64,000 nucleotides of DNA, from NCBI GenBank assembly GCA_037074705.1, contig CM073593.1, positions 58,099,501-58,163,500 on the forward strand, in the 5' to 3' direction. This DNA comes from Zhengitettix transpicula (lineage: Eukaryota > Arthropoda > Insecta > Orthoptera > Tetrigidae). Position 1 is the stretch's first letter; the number at the start of each line of letters is the position of its first letter. The notes under the pieces were generated by a model. It was given only the letters and a program-made list of their open reading frames with translations. It did not search any database and was not told the DNA's origin. Of this stretch, positions 51,727-62,699 are shown piece by piece. Position numbers and translations under genes: made by a program.

Positions 51727-51950
51727 ATTTATTTAAGAAGATGCTATCTAACGAAGCTCAGCCTTGAAGGCCATGGAAAAAATCTCGACCGGACCGGCAA
51801 TCGAACCCGAGACTTGTGTACAGGTCTTACATTGGATGGAAAAGCTCGTACCTGATGGGAGATGGGAGTTTTCGGGTTCGATTCCCGGTCTGGTGGAAAT
51901 TTCTCCATCCAGATCCCTTAATACAATTTAATCAATAAAAACCGATTTAT
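51727..51950. repeat. Head-to-head pair of tRNA-like (B-box) repeat modules
   Basis: Plus copy: CGGGTTCGATTCCCGGTCTG with a perfect Pol III B box GGTTCGATTCC at 51875-51885, followed by GGTGGAAATTTCTCCATCC and an A-rich end (AATCAATAAAAA). Minus copy: GGTTCGATTGC (51797-51807, read on minus), one base off the consensus, then GGTCCGGTCGAGATTTTTTC. The B boxes face each other about 70 bp apart. This is probably a second SINE-type family. No intact tRNA gene (acceptor stem and anticodon arm) is present. Confidence 0.6.
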
Positions 51951-52224
51951 TATATTTTACAACTTTTGTTCGAAGTAGCTTTGGATTAATTACCCATAAT
52001 AATCTTCTTATGGTTAACAAATATTGAGTAGAACCAAATATTAAATATATAATATTGAAATTATATTATAATTCTCTACATTTTATTTTACATATTCGGA
52101 TTAACTGATAATTAATATTCTCTTCGTGAGAGTTAAATTTGTTTCTTACCACTGTGATAAAAAAGTAAGGTGAAATTGTCATTTTAAACTCCCGGGTATT
52201 AGGATGGCAGGTAATTTTTTTTCC

Positions 52225-52883
52225 TAGGTTGGTAGGACTGTCTATAATATTTTCCAAGCGTCTGTCTCTTAAAAGGTTTAATTATCTCCGAGTTACACGT
52301 GTTTTTGTAAACAACCAAAAGTGAATTTTTCGATTTTTGCAATGGGTGATTTTGTTGAGCAAAGAACTTGCATCAAATTTTGTTTGCGGGACGAATATTC
52401 TTGTGCGGACACGTTGAAAATATTGCGAAAGGCCTTTGGTGATCAAACTATGGCACAAAAAAACGTTTATAAGTGGTACAACGAGTTCAAAGAGGGCCGA
52501 GAACGCGTTGAAGACGAACCGCGCTCTGGACGACCATCAACGTCTACCGACGAGGGCCACGTTCAAAAAATCAAAGATTTAATGCTTGAAAATCGTCGAT
52601 GGACAATTAGAGATCTCGCTGATAGTGTTGGAATATCATTTGGCTCAGCCAAAACCATTTTGAAGAATGTTTTGTGTCTCAAACGCGTCAAGTCTCGATT
52701 GGTGCCAAAATCGCTCAATTTTTTGAAAAAAAAAAAGCTTTGCGTTGATGTGTGTGAAACTGTGCTGTCTGACTCATCTTAATTTAGTGGAACCAACAAT
52801 TAATGCCAATACCATTCAGGAATTCCGTGTGTGTTTGTTGACGACCATCATTCCGTTATTATGACATACGTCCCACGTACTTA
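52225..52883 (+). mobile_element. Mariner-family transposon, internal deletion derivative
   Basis: The left end TAGGTTGGTAGGACTGTC at 52225 looks like a mariner terminal inverted repeat after a TA target. The right end near 52860-52883 (GACATACGTCCCACGTACTTA) is a diverged match to its complement. At about 660 bp it is roughly half the 1.3 kb of a complete mariner, because the catalytic part of the gene is missing. The flanking repeats at 51834 and 52964 share GGATGGAAAAG-type sequence. End assignment is by eye. Confidence 0.6.
52342..52782 (+). pseudogene. Mariner transposase, N-terminal DNA-binding part only
   Basis: Reads from the ATG at 52342 (MGDFVEQRTCIKFCLRDEYS) for 146 codons to a TAA; mariner transposases have about 345 residues. 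The peptide covers both helix-turn-helix units that bind the terminal repeats, with typical strings AQKNVYKWYNEFKEGRE, DEPRSGRPSTSTDE and RWTIRDLADSVGISFGSA. The WVPHEL region and the D,D34D catalytic domain are absent. After KSLNFLKKKK a run of A appears to have shifted the frame. A GTG start at 52321 would add seven residues but lies outside the family start. It cannot catalyse transposition but could in principle bind ends. Confidence 0.9.
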
Positions 52884-52959
52884 AATAAAAATATTTTTTA
52901 AAAATATTTAATTATTGAATCAAGATGAAAAAATATGCGAGTATTTGAACCTGCGTCCA

Positions 52960-53095
52960 CAACGGATGGGAAAAGTTCGTACCAGATGGGGAGTCAACTT
53001 TGGTAGCAAAGATGGTTAAGAGCACCACGTACCAAATGAGGTTCTCGGACGGTCGATATTTTTCCATCTTCATTCATCAATTGATTTCATAGCCT
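52960..53095 (+). repeat. Diverged copy of the tRNA-like module
   Basis: GGATGGGAAAAGTTCGTACC at 52964 parallels GGATGGAAAAGCTCGTACC at 51834. GGTTCTCGGACGGTCGATATTT corresponds to the B-box part, now degraded. It sits just beyond the mariner relic. Confidence 0.5.
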
Positions 53096-54431
53096 TTGGT
53101 GCTTCTCTTCTTGAATTTCAAGAGTCTCACCAAGACAAAGTTAATGAAACTAATCTGATTATGTAATAATTTAATTACATGTTCAAAATTAGATTAATAA
53201 ATTTGGTATTGAATTTTAATTTTAGGTTCTACCTACGATTTGTCCTTAATAAAGATGATTATGGTTAATTAACCTTAATCTCCGTCGAATAAAAGTCGGT
53301 TTTATTGATAGATTATAAAGTGTTTTATTAAATAAATTGTAGAATACAACTCTGAATATCATAGTATTGCGTTGCTGAAAGAGACAAGTATCTGACTTGT
53401 TGAAATCTCTTCCTTATATTGATTTGAACGCATTATCGTTGACGTTAAATGAGGTTTAAGTGAAATCGTGACTCTCAGGGCAACGAAGTATCACTATCTT
53501 GACCAGACGACATTTATTGAATATTGAGCAATAGAGAGACGCCCAGAGCTATATTCAGACGGACACAATTAGCTATTGAACCGCGCGGAATTGCGGCGTT
53601 ATGCCATGCCAAGTCGTGCACAATGGCTACGGCAATGGCATACACGAGGCGAGAATTCCATGTCTGCCATAGGCGGCGGGCTTGTGTCAACCTCTGATAG
53701 CGCATCCCACTGCACCTCATCACATCATTTACTAGTGCAAACATTTCAACAACATTACACGAATTTAGAAATAAGGAAATGAATCGGACAGGTTTAACAT
53801 TGACAGTTGAGCTGAAATCAAACATTATCTTCTTTTCACGTCTACTCCAACTAGATGCGAAGGGTAAAGATACGAGAAGACCTTACGTGACGTTTAACTA
53901 AAGTTTGACGAAAAATTACAATTTGATCAGATTAAAAAAATATTAAATAAACTATTTTTCGCACTAAAACAAAGGCCTTTTCAGGTAATTACAAATAATT
54001 AAGAGAGCTTTAAAGGAAATGTTAAATTATCTACATTTTGAGGCCACGATGTAGAAAATCCAGTTATATCTCAAATTAGTGAAAAATAAATTCTAAAACA
54101 AATAAAATGCCAATTTTAGAGATTAAAATTAAAAGTATACAGTATAGCCTACAATGAATATTAAAAACATAATTATAATAACGCTCCATAATTCATAACA
54201 TCATTTTAAATTTGCTGTGTCTTTTTGGACTCTGTCTTAGTTCATCCTCGAGGTAGATATAAACAAGGTGTGATGGGAAATACGAGCGTAACGAAATCTC
54301 ATCGGAACCTTAGCACCAATCAGAAGCCACCACGTCAGTCGCATGCAGATTGAAATTTACATTATCTCTCTCGCAGCCGAGTTATCACCCATATGTCAGC
54401 GTCTCTGCCACCCCTTCACATCTCTTCTGAT
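53096..54431. other. Intron; GC-richer island with a minus frame
   Basis: The island 53500-53790 holds a 103-codon minus frame containing RLVYAIAVAIVHDLAWHNAA, which faintly recalls the end of Harbinger-type transposases (hydrophobic run before LHN). I would not rely on it. The rest is AT-rich. Confidence 0.3.
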
Positions 54432-54990
54432 GTTGTTACACACGTGGATTACCCTAATGTAGTCAGTCACTATAAAAAATAACAAATTCCCGTCCTAAGT
54501 GTGGCCGCCGTGTGGAATTCCCTCATGTAGTTATTCTCAATAAAATTTTCGAGGAAAAGAGACATGTTTCATCCTCACAACCAAATCCTACTCCAAGCAT
54601 TGGATAGACGTGGGACAAGTGTGGAATTCCCTCATGCTGCCTGTTATACTCAAGAAAAATTTCGAAGATAAGAGATATGTTGCATCCTCTCGACCAAATC
54701 CTACTCCAATCATTGGATGGACGTGGGACAAGTGTAGAATTCCCTCATGTAGCCTGTTATTCTCAATACCAATTTCAAGGATAAGAGACATGTTTCATCC
54801 TTACAACCAAATCCTACTCCAATCATTGGATGGACGTTGCACAAGTGTAGAATTCCCTCATGTAGCCTGTAATTCTTAATAAAAATTTTCGAGGATAAGA
54901 GACATGTATCATCCTCTCGACCAAATCCTAGTCCAATCATTGGATGGACGTGGGATAAGTACCGAGAGCCGGAGCTACCCGATGCTTTCC
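54432..54990 (+). repeat. Tandem array of 113-bp units derived from Rep-1 (copy H)
   Basis: Four units start at the TGTGGAATTC/TGTAGAATTC motif at 54511, 54620, 54733 and 54846 (109, 113 and 113 bp apart). Each contains CCCTCATGTAGCCTGTTATTCTC, AAGAGACATGTTTCATCCT, CCAAATCCTACTCCAA and CATTGGATGGACGTGGGACA. The first and fourth motifs match the Rep-1 3' end and middle. Just before the array TGGATTACCCTAATGTAGTC, and just after it GTACCGAGAGCCGGAGCTAC with CCGATGC, continue the Rep-1 order. Overlapping open frames of 89 and 120 codons are repeat artefacts. Confidence 0.85.
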
Positions 54991-57900
54991 TTGAAAATTT
55001 CCAGGTGGGAAAATTCTGATTGTCAATCAAAAAATAAGGGGAAAAAAACTTAGAGTTTGTTGTAATACTCATAAAGTTTTAATGTTGATGGTTTGCTTAT
55101 TTCCTTCTTTCTGATTGACGCCAGATCATAAACATATTCATATTAAATTAATCGGCTGGGACGATAATTTGAAACATATAATCAGAGGTTGAAATTGCCT
55201 TTTTTGCTTACTCCAAAGCCAATGAAGAGGCAAACAAAACGCAGCGTTAAAAAAGACACTTCAAATTTTTACCAATAACGGATAAATCCGCTGTTTTTAA
55301 AGGTATTAATTTCATTATGTAATTCAGCAACTAAGCGAGTTTTAAATGAATATTTACTATCGCCGTGTTTTCTCTTTCCCTGCGCGGCCTTTAAAAATGT
55401 GATCGATTTTACATTGTGTTCGTTCACAGAGGCTGCGATAGTGATTCCCTATGGATCGACTGGTATCCACGGGAAAAACAATTTCTCTGCTCGAATTTGT
55501 ATTCTAACGCAAGTGTGTACGTGGTTTGCTTGCATGTATCCCCGACAGACCGTGAGCGCTATATTACAAGTGGCCCGACTAACAATTTGTAAGCCCTTTG
55601 CTTTCCGTTTCCTCGGATCTCCTTTTGACGAAAATAGATTTATTTTGTATTTAAAGCTCGGGAACTTGCATTAATACCTGAAAACATTTAATCTTAATCT
55701 GAAATATTCTATATGAAACGTTAACATTTCAAACGCGATAAACTTCAAGAGAGACTTGAATGTTAATGTTTGCATTTATACTTTCTCGTGGAACAACATG
55801 GACTATCTAGTTTTCTGAATTTACAGCCAAGTTTTGAGGGTTACAGCAAAACAAAAATTTGTAGAAATATTTCGTACTGACAAATCGGAGCTTAACTACT
55901 GCTACATCGTTGGCCCAGTAAGCACCAATCAAAAACTACCAACCTATTATTCAATGCTATGCAAACCTACAAGTTAAATTACTAATTAACTCTAAGATGG
56001 GACAAAAACACTCAAAGGAAGAAGAAGACTAGGAATTCAATATTTTTTTCAGTCCCTTTAAACAGAACTAATTCAAATATTGATTAAATGATAACAGTGA
56101 GTTTTAATATTCGCGTCTACTTTCTCAGGATGCGATATTAGCAATATATATTTATAAATTTCATGTAAAGGGATGTCTTTATTCATTATAATATTAACAA
56201 TGAGAACTAGATAATTAACATTATCTATGGGCTATTATTTTATGAAAGTAAAATATAGATTTTTGACTACTGATATATGAATTTCATTTGGATTAATAGC
56301 GCTTGATGATGAAAGACCAGTCTGTAGATTCCCAACTAATACCTACTCCAAAAATTGGAAGGAATGCGCCATGTTTTTATTTGAGCCCATTTAAGAAATT
56401 ATTGAATTAATTAAGAAATTAAAAAATATTGTCCTTTAAAAATAATACATTCAAATTATAACATCCAATTGTTGCAGTCCTCAAACAATTATATTTCATT
56501 TACAATTGTCACATTTATAAAAACACAAAAGCAGCTTGGAATATGAATTGGATAAAATTTTCTTCATTCAAATTGGACAATTTGTGTCATTGTGTCATTA
56601 CTGAAAAATTTGCTGTGGCCAAGTAAACCGCACTGTGTTTTTTTAGTTTCTTGCTCAAAATCCGAAGACAGTTTAATGAATATACTTCTTGTAGCCTAGA
56701 AGGAACACAGTAATTCACGTTTTAATTTAGTTTTATAATTATTTATAGATTTATTTTATACTTCAAATAATATTTGTTATGACGTTATGCCATTTGTTAT
56801 AGCTTTCCTCACTGATTCGATTCTAACTTCATGATATAAATGATGGTCCAAATGGCCTTATGTCAGTGGGTTAGTCATGTAGAGGTAGGAAAAATCTGGT
56901 TAGCAATTTTTTATGCGATTTCTTCACGTCTGAGAAATATCTCAGTAACATCAATGTCCAGAAAGCCAGTTTCCTCCGACGTCCGTGTTTTATCGCAGCT
57001 ATCTTCGGCAGAATATCAGTAAATTGAGGTCCTTTGTCTTCTATATCGAGCGCCGTTGTCCAATACTTCGTTACGTACGTTGTTTTCTCTTCCTTTCCGC
57101 CCACAGGCGTATACTTTTCTCAAACGAACTCCTGGCGTCCTTAAGTTACGGGCGGCCATTAAACAGATAAGCAACGGCGAAATAATTTTCTCCACTTTCA
57201 CCGGCGTCATAAAAGCTTCATTATCTTCATCCTACTAACGAGCGAGCAAACAATCTGTTTTGTGCCCGGAACCAAGAACTACTTTTAATGAAATGAAGAC
57301 TTATTAAACGGAACAGGGGATCGGGTATCTGTCATTGGGATACTGGTAATCAGGAAGAGTTTGCTTTGAAATAATATCGATACGAAAAATTTGAAGGCGG
57401 AGTCAAATATTAAGTTTTAAAATCAGATAAAAACTCGATATTATCGTAGAATTTGTCAAATAACTGTATATTGTGTGACAATTTAAGAACCTTCATTTCT
57501 ACAATTTATAGTGGTATTTCTGTTAATATTTATATGGATAGCTTTCAAAATCCCGAGCTTAATGTTAATAAAAAATTTATGACCTTATATGGACACTCTT
57601 TATTTTTTATTTACATTGTAACGACATTTCGATACATTTTTGTATCTTCTACAGGTATTTTCCTGCAGTTGAAGTATTTACAAACGATTATATTTATAGA
57701 ATAATTGTAAAAAGTAAACAAATGCAAACTAAAGTACACAAAAAAATAGACAGCAGCTTACCAAATTAATATAATAAACTAGCACAACTAAAGGATTAGC
57801 AAGTTATTAAAATCACACTGGTTTGAAACAGGAAGGTCATAAAATGTTTTATTAATTCAAAATAGACGTTAAATTAAAACTTTTAAGCTTAATTTTAATT

Positions 57901-58223
57901 GGATTGCTGTGTGTAACATGTCTACATCCTCAGAATAGAGATTGTGGTTATAAAATTTCCACTAACTAGATAAGGATTGATTTCATTCGGTCGTTGTATA
58001 CCCAATGCAGGATTTATTACAGTTTAATCAAAGAATTTTACACACTACATTCTTTCTATATTGTTTATTAATTTTTTATTGATTTTCGTTGGTATATTTG
58101 ATACGTTGTTGATAGGTTTCATAGTGCTTATAAATTGTGTTATAACATTTTTATATATAATATTTTGTATGAAAAAATATGTTATATTTAAAATATTATA
58201 AATAAATTCATGAACGTCTATTG
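54991..58223. other. Intron; two GC-richer islands, no gene recognised
   Basis: Island 55330-55680 has a 91-codon plus frame. Island 56990-57260 is open on both strands, with CGGGCGGCCATTAAACAGAT and ACCGGCGTCATAAAAGC. No domain or convincing exon borders were seen. They may be conserved non-coding elements. Confidence 0.35.
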
Positions 58224-58792
58224 GTCAGAAAATTGTTTTATTAACATAAAAATTAAATGGACGTTTCGTCATTGTTTTAGGGTCTCTTCTGGTTTAATCT
58301 ACAATTTAGAACTTGACATCAGTAAATAAAGTTTTTTAAAGAATAATTAAAAATTATTTTAATTAATTTAATTTTACTTACAATTTAATATATCAATCAA
58401 AAGTTTTTGACAAGTTTTTTTTCTGTCTTGCATGTTTCTTAGATTGATAAGTGCGATGCTACACATACGTTCCACTCCAACGGCTTTAAATGTAAAATGT
58501 TTTTAGACAGAATTTATGATACTTTGTTAATTTCATATTTTAGACATTTTTGTAAAGTAATATAATTATTAAATTAAAATATTTATAGTATTATTAAATG
58601 ATAAAGCAACAATAGATTGTTTTCGGCCCCACTTTATTGTCACCTATAAGTTTCTTTTCATAAACTATTTTCTATTTATTCTTTAAATTTTTTTTTACTG
58701 GTGTATCAAATTGTAGATTAAACTGAAGAGGACCTAAAACAAAAACGAAACGTCGGTGTATTTAATTTTTTATTAATAAACAATTTTCTGAC
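58224..58792. repeat. Inverted repeat pair (84/85-bp arms, 400-bp loop)
   Basis: Left arm 58224-58307 (GTCAGAAAATTGTTTTATTA to TTTAATCTACAATTT). The right arm 58708-58792 is its reverse complement with scattered changes. Each arm contains the CTGANGA...GAAACG type motif (right arm: AACTGAAGAGGACC then AAACGAAACGTCGG). The 400 bp between them hold no recognisable coding sequence. This could be the terminal repeats of a Penelope-like element or a foldback element. Confidence 0.8.
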
Positions 58793-58968
58793 TCAAGAAT
58801 ATTTCTTATTTGATATGTTAATTTAATCGATGTCTTAGACTTATGAAATTCTTCTTAAAATGTTTTATTGTGCGCTTGATTTGGTTACTATTATGTATTG
58901 AGAATTATATAAAAAGGACTGATTTTTAAATAAATGTTAAATAAAAAACAGTCAATTAGTCAGAAAAA

Positions 58969-59760
58969 TTTTAGTATTTAATGTTACTGACCAATAGGCT
59001 AGTATTTTTAACATATTACGAATTGAATTTGTATCTGTGTTGACCTCTGTGATTAATTTCATGTTAGATATTATGTTGAAACAGTTAAACCTTTTATTCA
59101 GTTCAGGTGTTTTAGTAATTGTATCTTCTTCGCTATAGGCGTGGATACGTTCATTAGTATATGTATTGTTTATAAGAGCATCATGGTGTTTATGTAGGTT
59201 ACGAAACCATAATTTATTTATAAGTTCCCGAGGAAAGAAACTATTACTTAAAATTAATTTTATTTAACTTCCATGATTTTCTCCACATCAGTCAGCATTA
59301 GGGCTTCATATATTAAATTACTGCTCACCTTTTTTTTATTATGTAATAGAAAATTCAGGGTTGTGTTTAAAGCGAATGGTTTAGAATATAATTTGTTTTT
59401 AATTTATTATTATATTTTCTTCTTGTAATGCCTAAAATTATGTAGTTCTATTTTGATTGTAAAGAAAATAGTTTAATTTATTGTATTCAATAGTTCCAAG
59501 AATACGAGCTGTTGATCCTTTTTTAAGGTTACAAATAAGTCGTCAATTTATCTCGTAATAATTTTGGACGTCATACTAAAATTAGTTGAAGTATTCTGTA
59601 CAATATGGTTCATCATTATATTCGATTATTGATTCTGTGTATTGATGTTTATATCATTGAACCTCGATGAATGAAATAACCATTTTCCAAAATTAATTTT
59701 AGTTCTTCCAGACATAACTTTGCTCTTATATTCCGTACGAGGTTCAACTAGTTCCCAGTT
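58969..59760 (-). pseudogene. Probable Penelope-like element coding remnant
   Basis: On the minus strand the segment 59660-59755 reads LNLVRNIRAKLCLEELKLIL then ENGYFIHRG, resembling the thumb of Penelope-like reverse transcriptases (a K/R-rich helix, then ELxxLKxxLxxNGYP). Further on, LNTTLNFLLHNKKKVSSNLI with ALMLTDVEKIMEVK, and a 100-codon stop-free stretch 58969-59243 (SNSFFPRELINKLWFRNLHK...), lie in other frames. No GIY-YIG motif was found. The nearby CTGANGA motifs (60.5 kb and the inverted repeat at 58.2/58.8 kb) fit the terminal repeats of such elements. Assignment is tentative. Confidence 0.35.
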
Positions 59761-59765
59761 AGGTT

Positions 59766-60070
59766 TCAAGTAATTTCAGAGCTAGGTAAATTGGTGTCTT
59801 TGTAAATAATACGCGGAGGGACCATGCTCAGCATTGTATAGTAAATTCTATTAATGTGAACGCCTTGTACTGGAGCGTTGTTATCTCTGTATACATGCAA
59901 TCTCCTGTCTGGACGGATGTACTGGTGTGTATCTCCGACAACGTTACACGCCTGTATTTCCTGGATCCCATCTCCAGTCAGTACCGGAATGTTCACCTGT
60001 GGTTTCCGTATAATCGTGAAGATCAGTTGATCGATTCCGTTACCCAAAAGTCACCTGCGATTATGTAGAA
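59766..60070 (-). other. Unidentified open frame in a GC-richer island
   Basis: The minus strand is open from about 60047 (the first codon is TTG, not ATG) to a TGA at 59766-59768. The 93 residues include QVNIPVLTGDGIQEIQACNV and NAPVQGVHINRIYYTMLSMV, a balanced non-repetitive composition unusual for this AT-rich region. An acceptor-like TAATCGCAG at about 60055 precedes it, but an in-frame TGA follows. It ends just before the Penelope-like remnant. I do not recognise a family; it may be part of that element or an old captured exon. Confidence 0.3.
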
Positions 60071-61019
60071 GCTATAATGTCAATGGCTATTGGCCTGTTG
60101 TAATGATTCGTATTGAAAATGTAAATTTATTTAATGATTTTCATCTCTTTGGTAGGGAGATATTTGGTGCTCTGTGGCGGCGAGTTTATTGTCGCTGGCG
60201 GTTGAGGTAATATCTAATCAGTTGCGAGGAAAATAGTGATGTAAAGAAATATTCTGCCTGTTAATTTGCTATATTTTTCACAACATATGGTACAAAAGAT
60301 TATTTTACTGTGCGGCCCATGTAGACCTTCAGATTATATTTAATAAATTAAAATAATTTTGATTTCTAATTAAAAAAATACCTTAAAAATCTGTTAAATT
60401 ATTTTATATTATTTATGATTCTTACAAGTGAATTTCAGAACATTTTTTTAAATATATAAATATAAAAAACAATTTTAATATCAAATACCCACTTCAATGG
60501 TTGAAATCAATACAAACAGAAAAACACTACGTTTCGTCTCTAATTTGGGACTTCGTCAGGTGAACATAATACATGACAAAAGATAATAGCTCAATAATAA
60601 GTTTTTATGATAAAAAATTATTCAGTTTAAAGAAAATATATATTAACGTAATGCAGATATAAAACGTGTGTGTTATAAGTATACTAATTATATCAAGAAG
60701 TAACTATCATCACTTAATTTTTGTGTTAATTGGCTACTTATTTATTTAATTCTATCTATTCATCTGATCAATTTAGTTAACAGCCTAGTCAGTGCTAGGC
60801 CACAGAACATTAAAGTTCTACTTGTAAACAATAATCATAAGCTAGTAATCAATTTGTCTACGAAAATTTATCAGATGAATACGTATTAATATAGCCGAAA
60901 GCTCCTGCAATGTAATTAACAGTAAAATAAAAAAATATGTGACTGTTAAAAAGGGTTGTATCACTTATAATACTTATATTAAAATAACAGCCATTTAACG
61001 GATATTTAGACAAGTATAA
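60071..61019. other. Intron; one CTGANGA motif site, otherwise nothing recognised
   Basis: AT-rich apart from the motif site at 60529-60562. Confidence 0.45.
60529..60562 (-). other. CTGANGA...GAAACG motif, site 5
   Basis: On the minus strand CACCTGACGAAGTCCCAAATT is followed by AGAGACGAAACGT. GTC and GAC can form a three-pair stem II directly before GAAA, so this is the most hammerhead-like of the sites. Confidence 0.5.
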
Positions 61020-61330
61020 TTCAACTTCAAAATTTGATTTGTTAAAGTGCCAAGAGCGTTTAACAATTTTCTCTGCATTAAGACAAAGAATCGTAAATTT
61101 TCCGAGTCTGTGTCTCGAAGGAACAAATTGGTATCATCTGCGTAATGAACTGACTTTAGGGGATGTAAATAACTAATTAGATCACTTATATGTAATGGGC
61201 CCAGAATGGAGCCCTGTGGAACGCCGCAGGTTCCTATTCTGGCAAATGCGTATTACCGTCAGACTTTTCGATCGCAACTTTTTGTTTTCCAGGTATGAAC
61301 GCATTAAGTTCTAGTAATTAAGATATTATG
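61020..61330 (-). pseudogene. CR1/Jockey-type LINE reverse transcriptase fragment
   Basis: The minus strand encodes GTCGVPQGSILGPLHISDL (RT motif B; GVPQGS at 61208-61225) and then VHYADDTNLFLRDTDSENLR (motif C, both catalytic Asp intact; HYADDTN at 61128-61148), in one frame down to about 61049. Upstream, in another frame, RSYLENKKLRSKSL matches the SYLxNRKQxV segment that usually precedes motif B. No ATG-initiated frame covers it. It differs from the two Jockey-like copies in the window and so represents another family, severely truncated. Confidence 0.85.
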
Positions 61331-62699
61331 AGCTTTCGACGGTCACAATTACTCCATTTCATTCATCGTTATTATAAAATATTTCGTCACCTGAAATTTT
61401 CGTACTAAACCAATTATGGTTCTGGAGGTAAATTTATATTTTTGAATTGTTCTCATTTTTTTTGTCCTGTATTTTATATATATATGAACATATTGATATT
61501 TTGGACCTGTCTTCCTTCCTCAGGAGTGACTAATGGATTCAATAAATTAATAATAATTCATATTTCTTTAACGTTAGTTTAAAGCGCTCGTCACAGTTTT
61601 ATTATTATTTATTTTATTTTATTTGATTAATTTCTTTATTTAATTAATTTTTAATTTATGTTTAATAACTTGATAAATACACTACCGGGTTCCATGATCG
61701 GACATCGTTTGATACTTAGGATCTTGCGGTCTTGTATCAATGCAGGCAGAGATCACAATGTGCGACGTAAATTTGACTTAAGTCTTCACTTCCGTTTCCA
61801 TGACAGATGTCACCAGGGAATGTTGTGTACACAGCTCGCGGGGAAATGTAATTGACAATCAGTTAATGTGGTCTGTTCACTGTGCGTGAATTTCCCGCGA
61901 AAGCTAATTTCCCGTATCCACGTGCCCTTCCTACATATTCAAGCATTGAGGTTTCCATACAGAGATCATTATGGCGTGACGAATCTGCCCGACCGTCATT
62001 ACAATTCAGAGTTTGATCAGTACCAAAGTTTAACATTTAAGAAGTAAATTCTTGTCGGGACTTGTACCAGTAAATTTTGATTTAAAACTTGTGGTGAAAC
62101 CTCTACGAAATAATTTTCCATTACAAAATCAATGGACATGGTTGATTGCGCTTTTAGTGGGACTGATTTCTGGATGAGGTCCAATATCCAATAATATTAT
62201 TTAGTTTGTCATTTCGTGATTACAGACTCGTTAAGCGGTTTATGAACCCGCTCACATATAAAAAAACGGGGTATGATAACAAAATGTGGTCAGAATAAAT
62301 TAAAAACCCGTTTCGGACATTTGCATATTGTTTTTTCTGGGATTGTGGCGGGAAGAGGAATTGGCCGAGGATTAATGCCTTTATCATTTATTTTGATTGA
62401 AACATTTTCATTTTCAATGTTAAACGGTACGAGGCGCGAGAAAAACTGTGACGAGCGCTTTAAACTAACGTTGAAATAAATATGAATTATTATTACATTA
62501 GTATATAATATAAGAAATTATTTCGACAGTAAAAGTGGTAACCTTCGGAATATTTATGACTGTATTCTCAAAGAACCTGAATCGTTTCAGTTTATTTGTA
62601 GTGGCCACCTGATGAGGTCCACGGATTTTAGAAGCAACGTAGTATATTAGAATTTTTTTTAATATAATGACGTGTAAGTAAATGAAGTTTATAATTAAT
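61331..62699. other. Intron; GC-richer patches, no gene recognised
   Basis: Short plus frames at 61658-61855 (65 codons) and 62273-62479 (68 codons) sit in less AT-rich patches with no identified domain. Confidence 0.4.

Noticed and set aside
53514..53825. Harbinger-type transposase fragment
   Set aside because: Only a short hydrophobic string before HDL is suggestive; no DDE residues or flanking inverted repeats seen.
54588..55072. ORFs of 67-120 codons with internal peptide repeats
   Set aside because: Produced by the 113-bp tandem array, whose near-multiple-of-three unit does not keep a single frame throughout.
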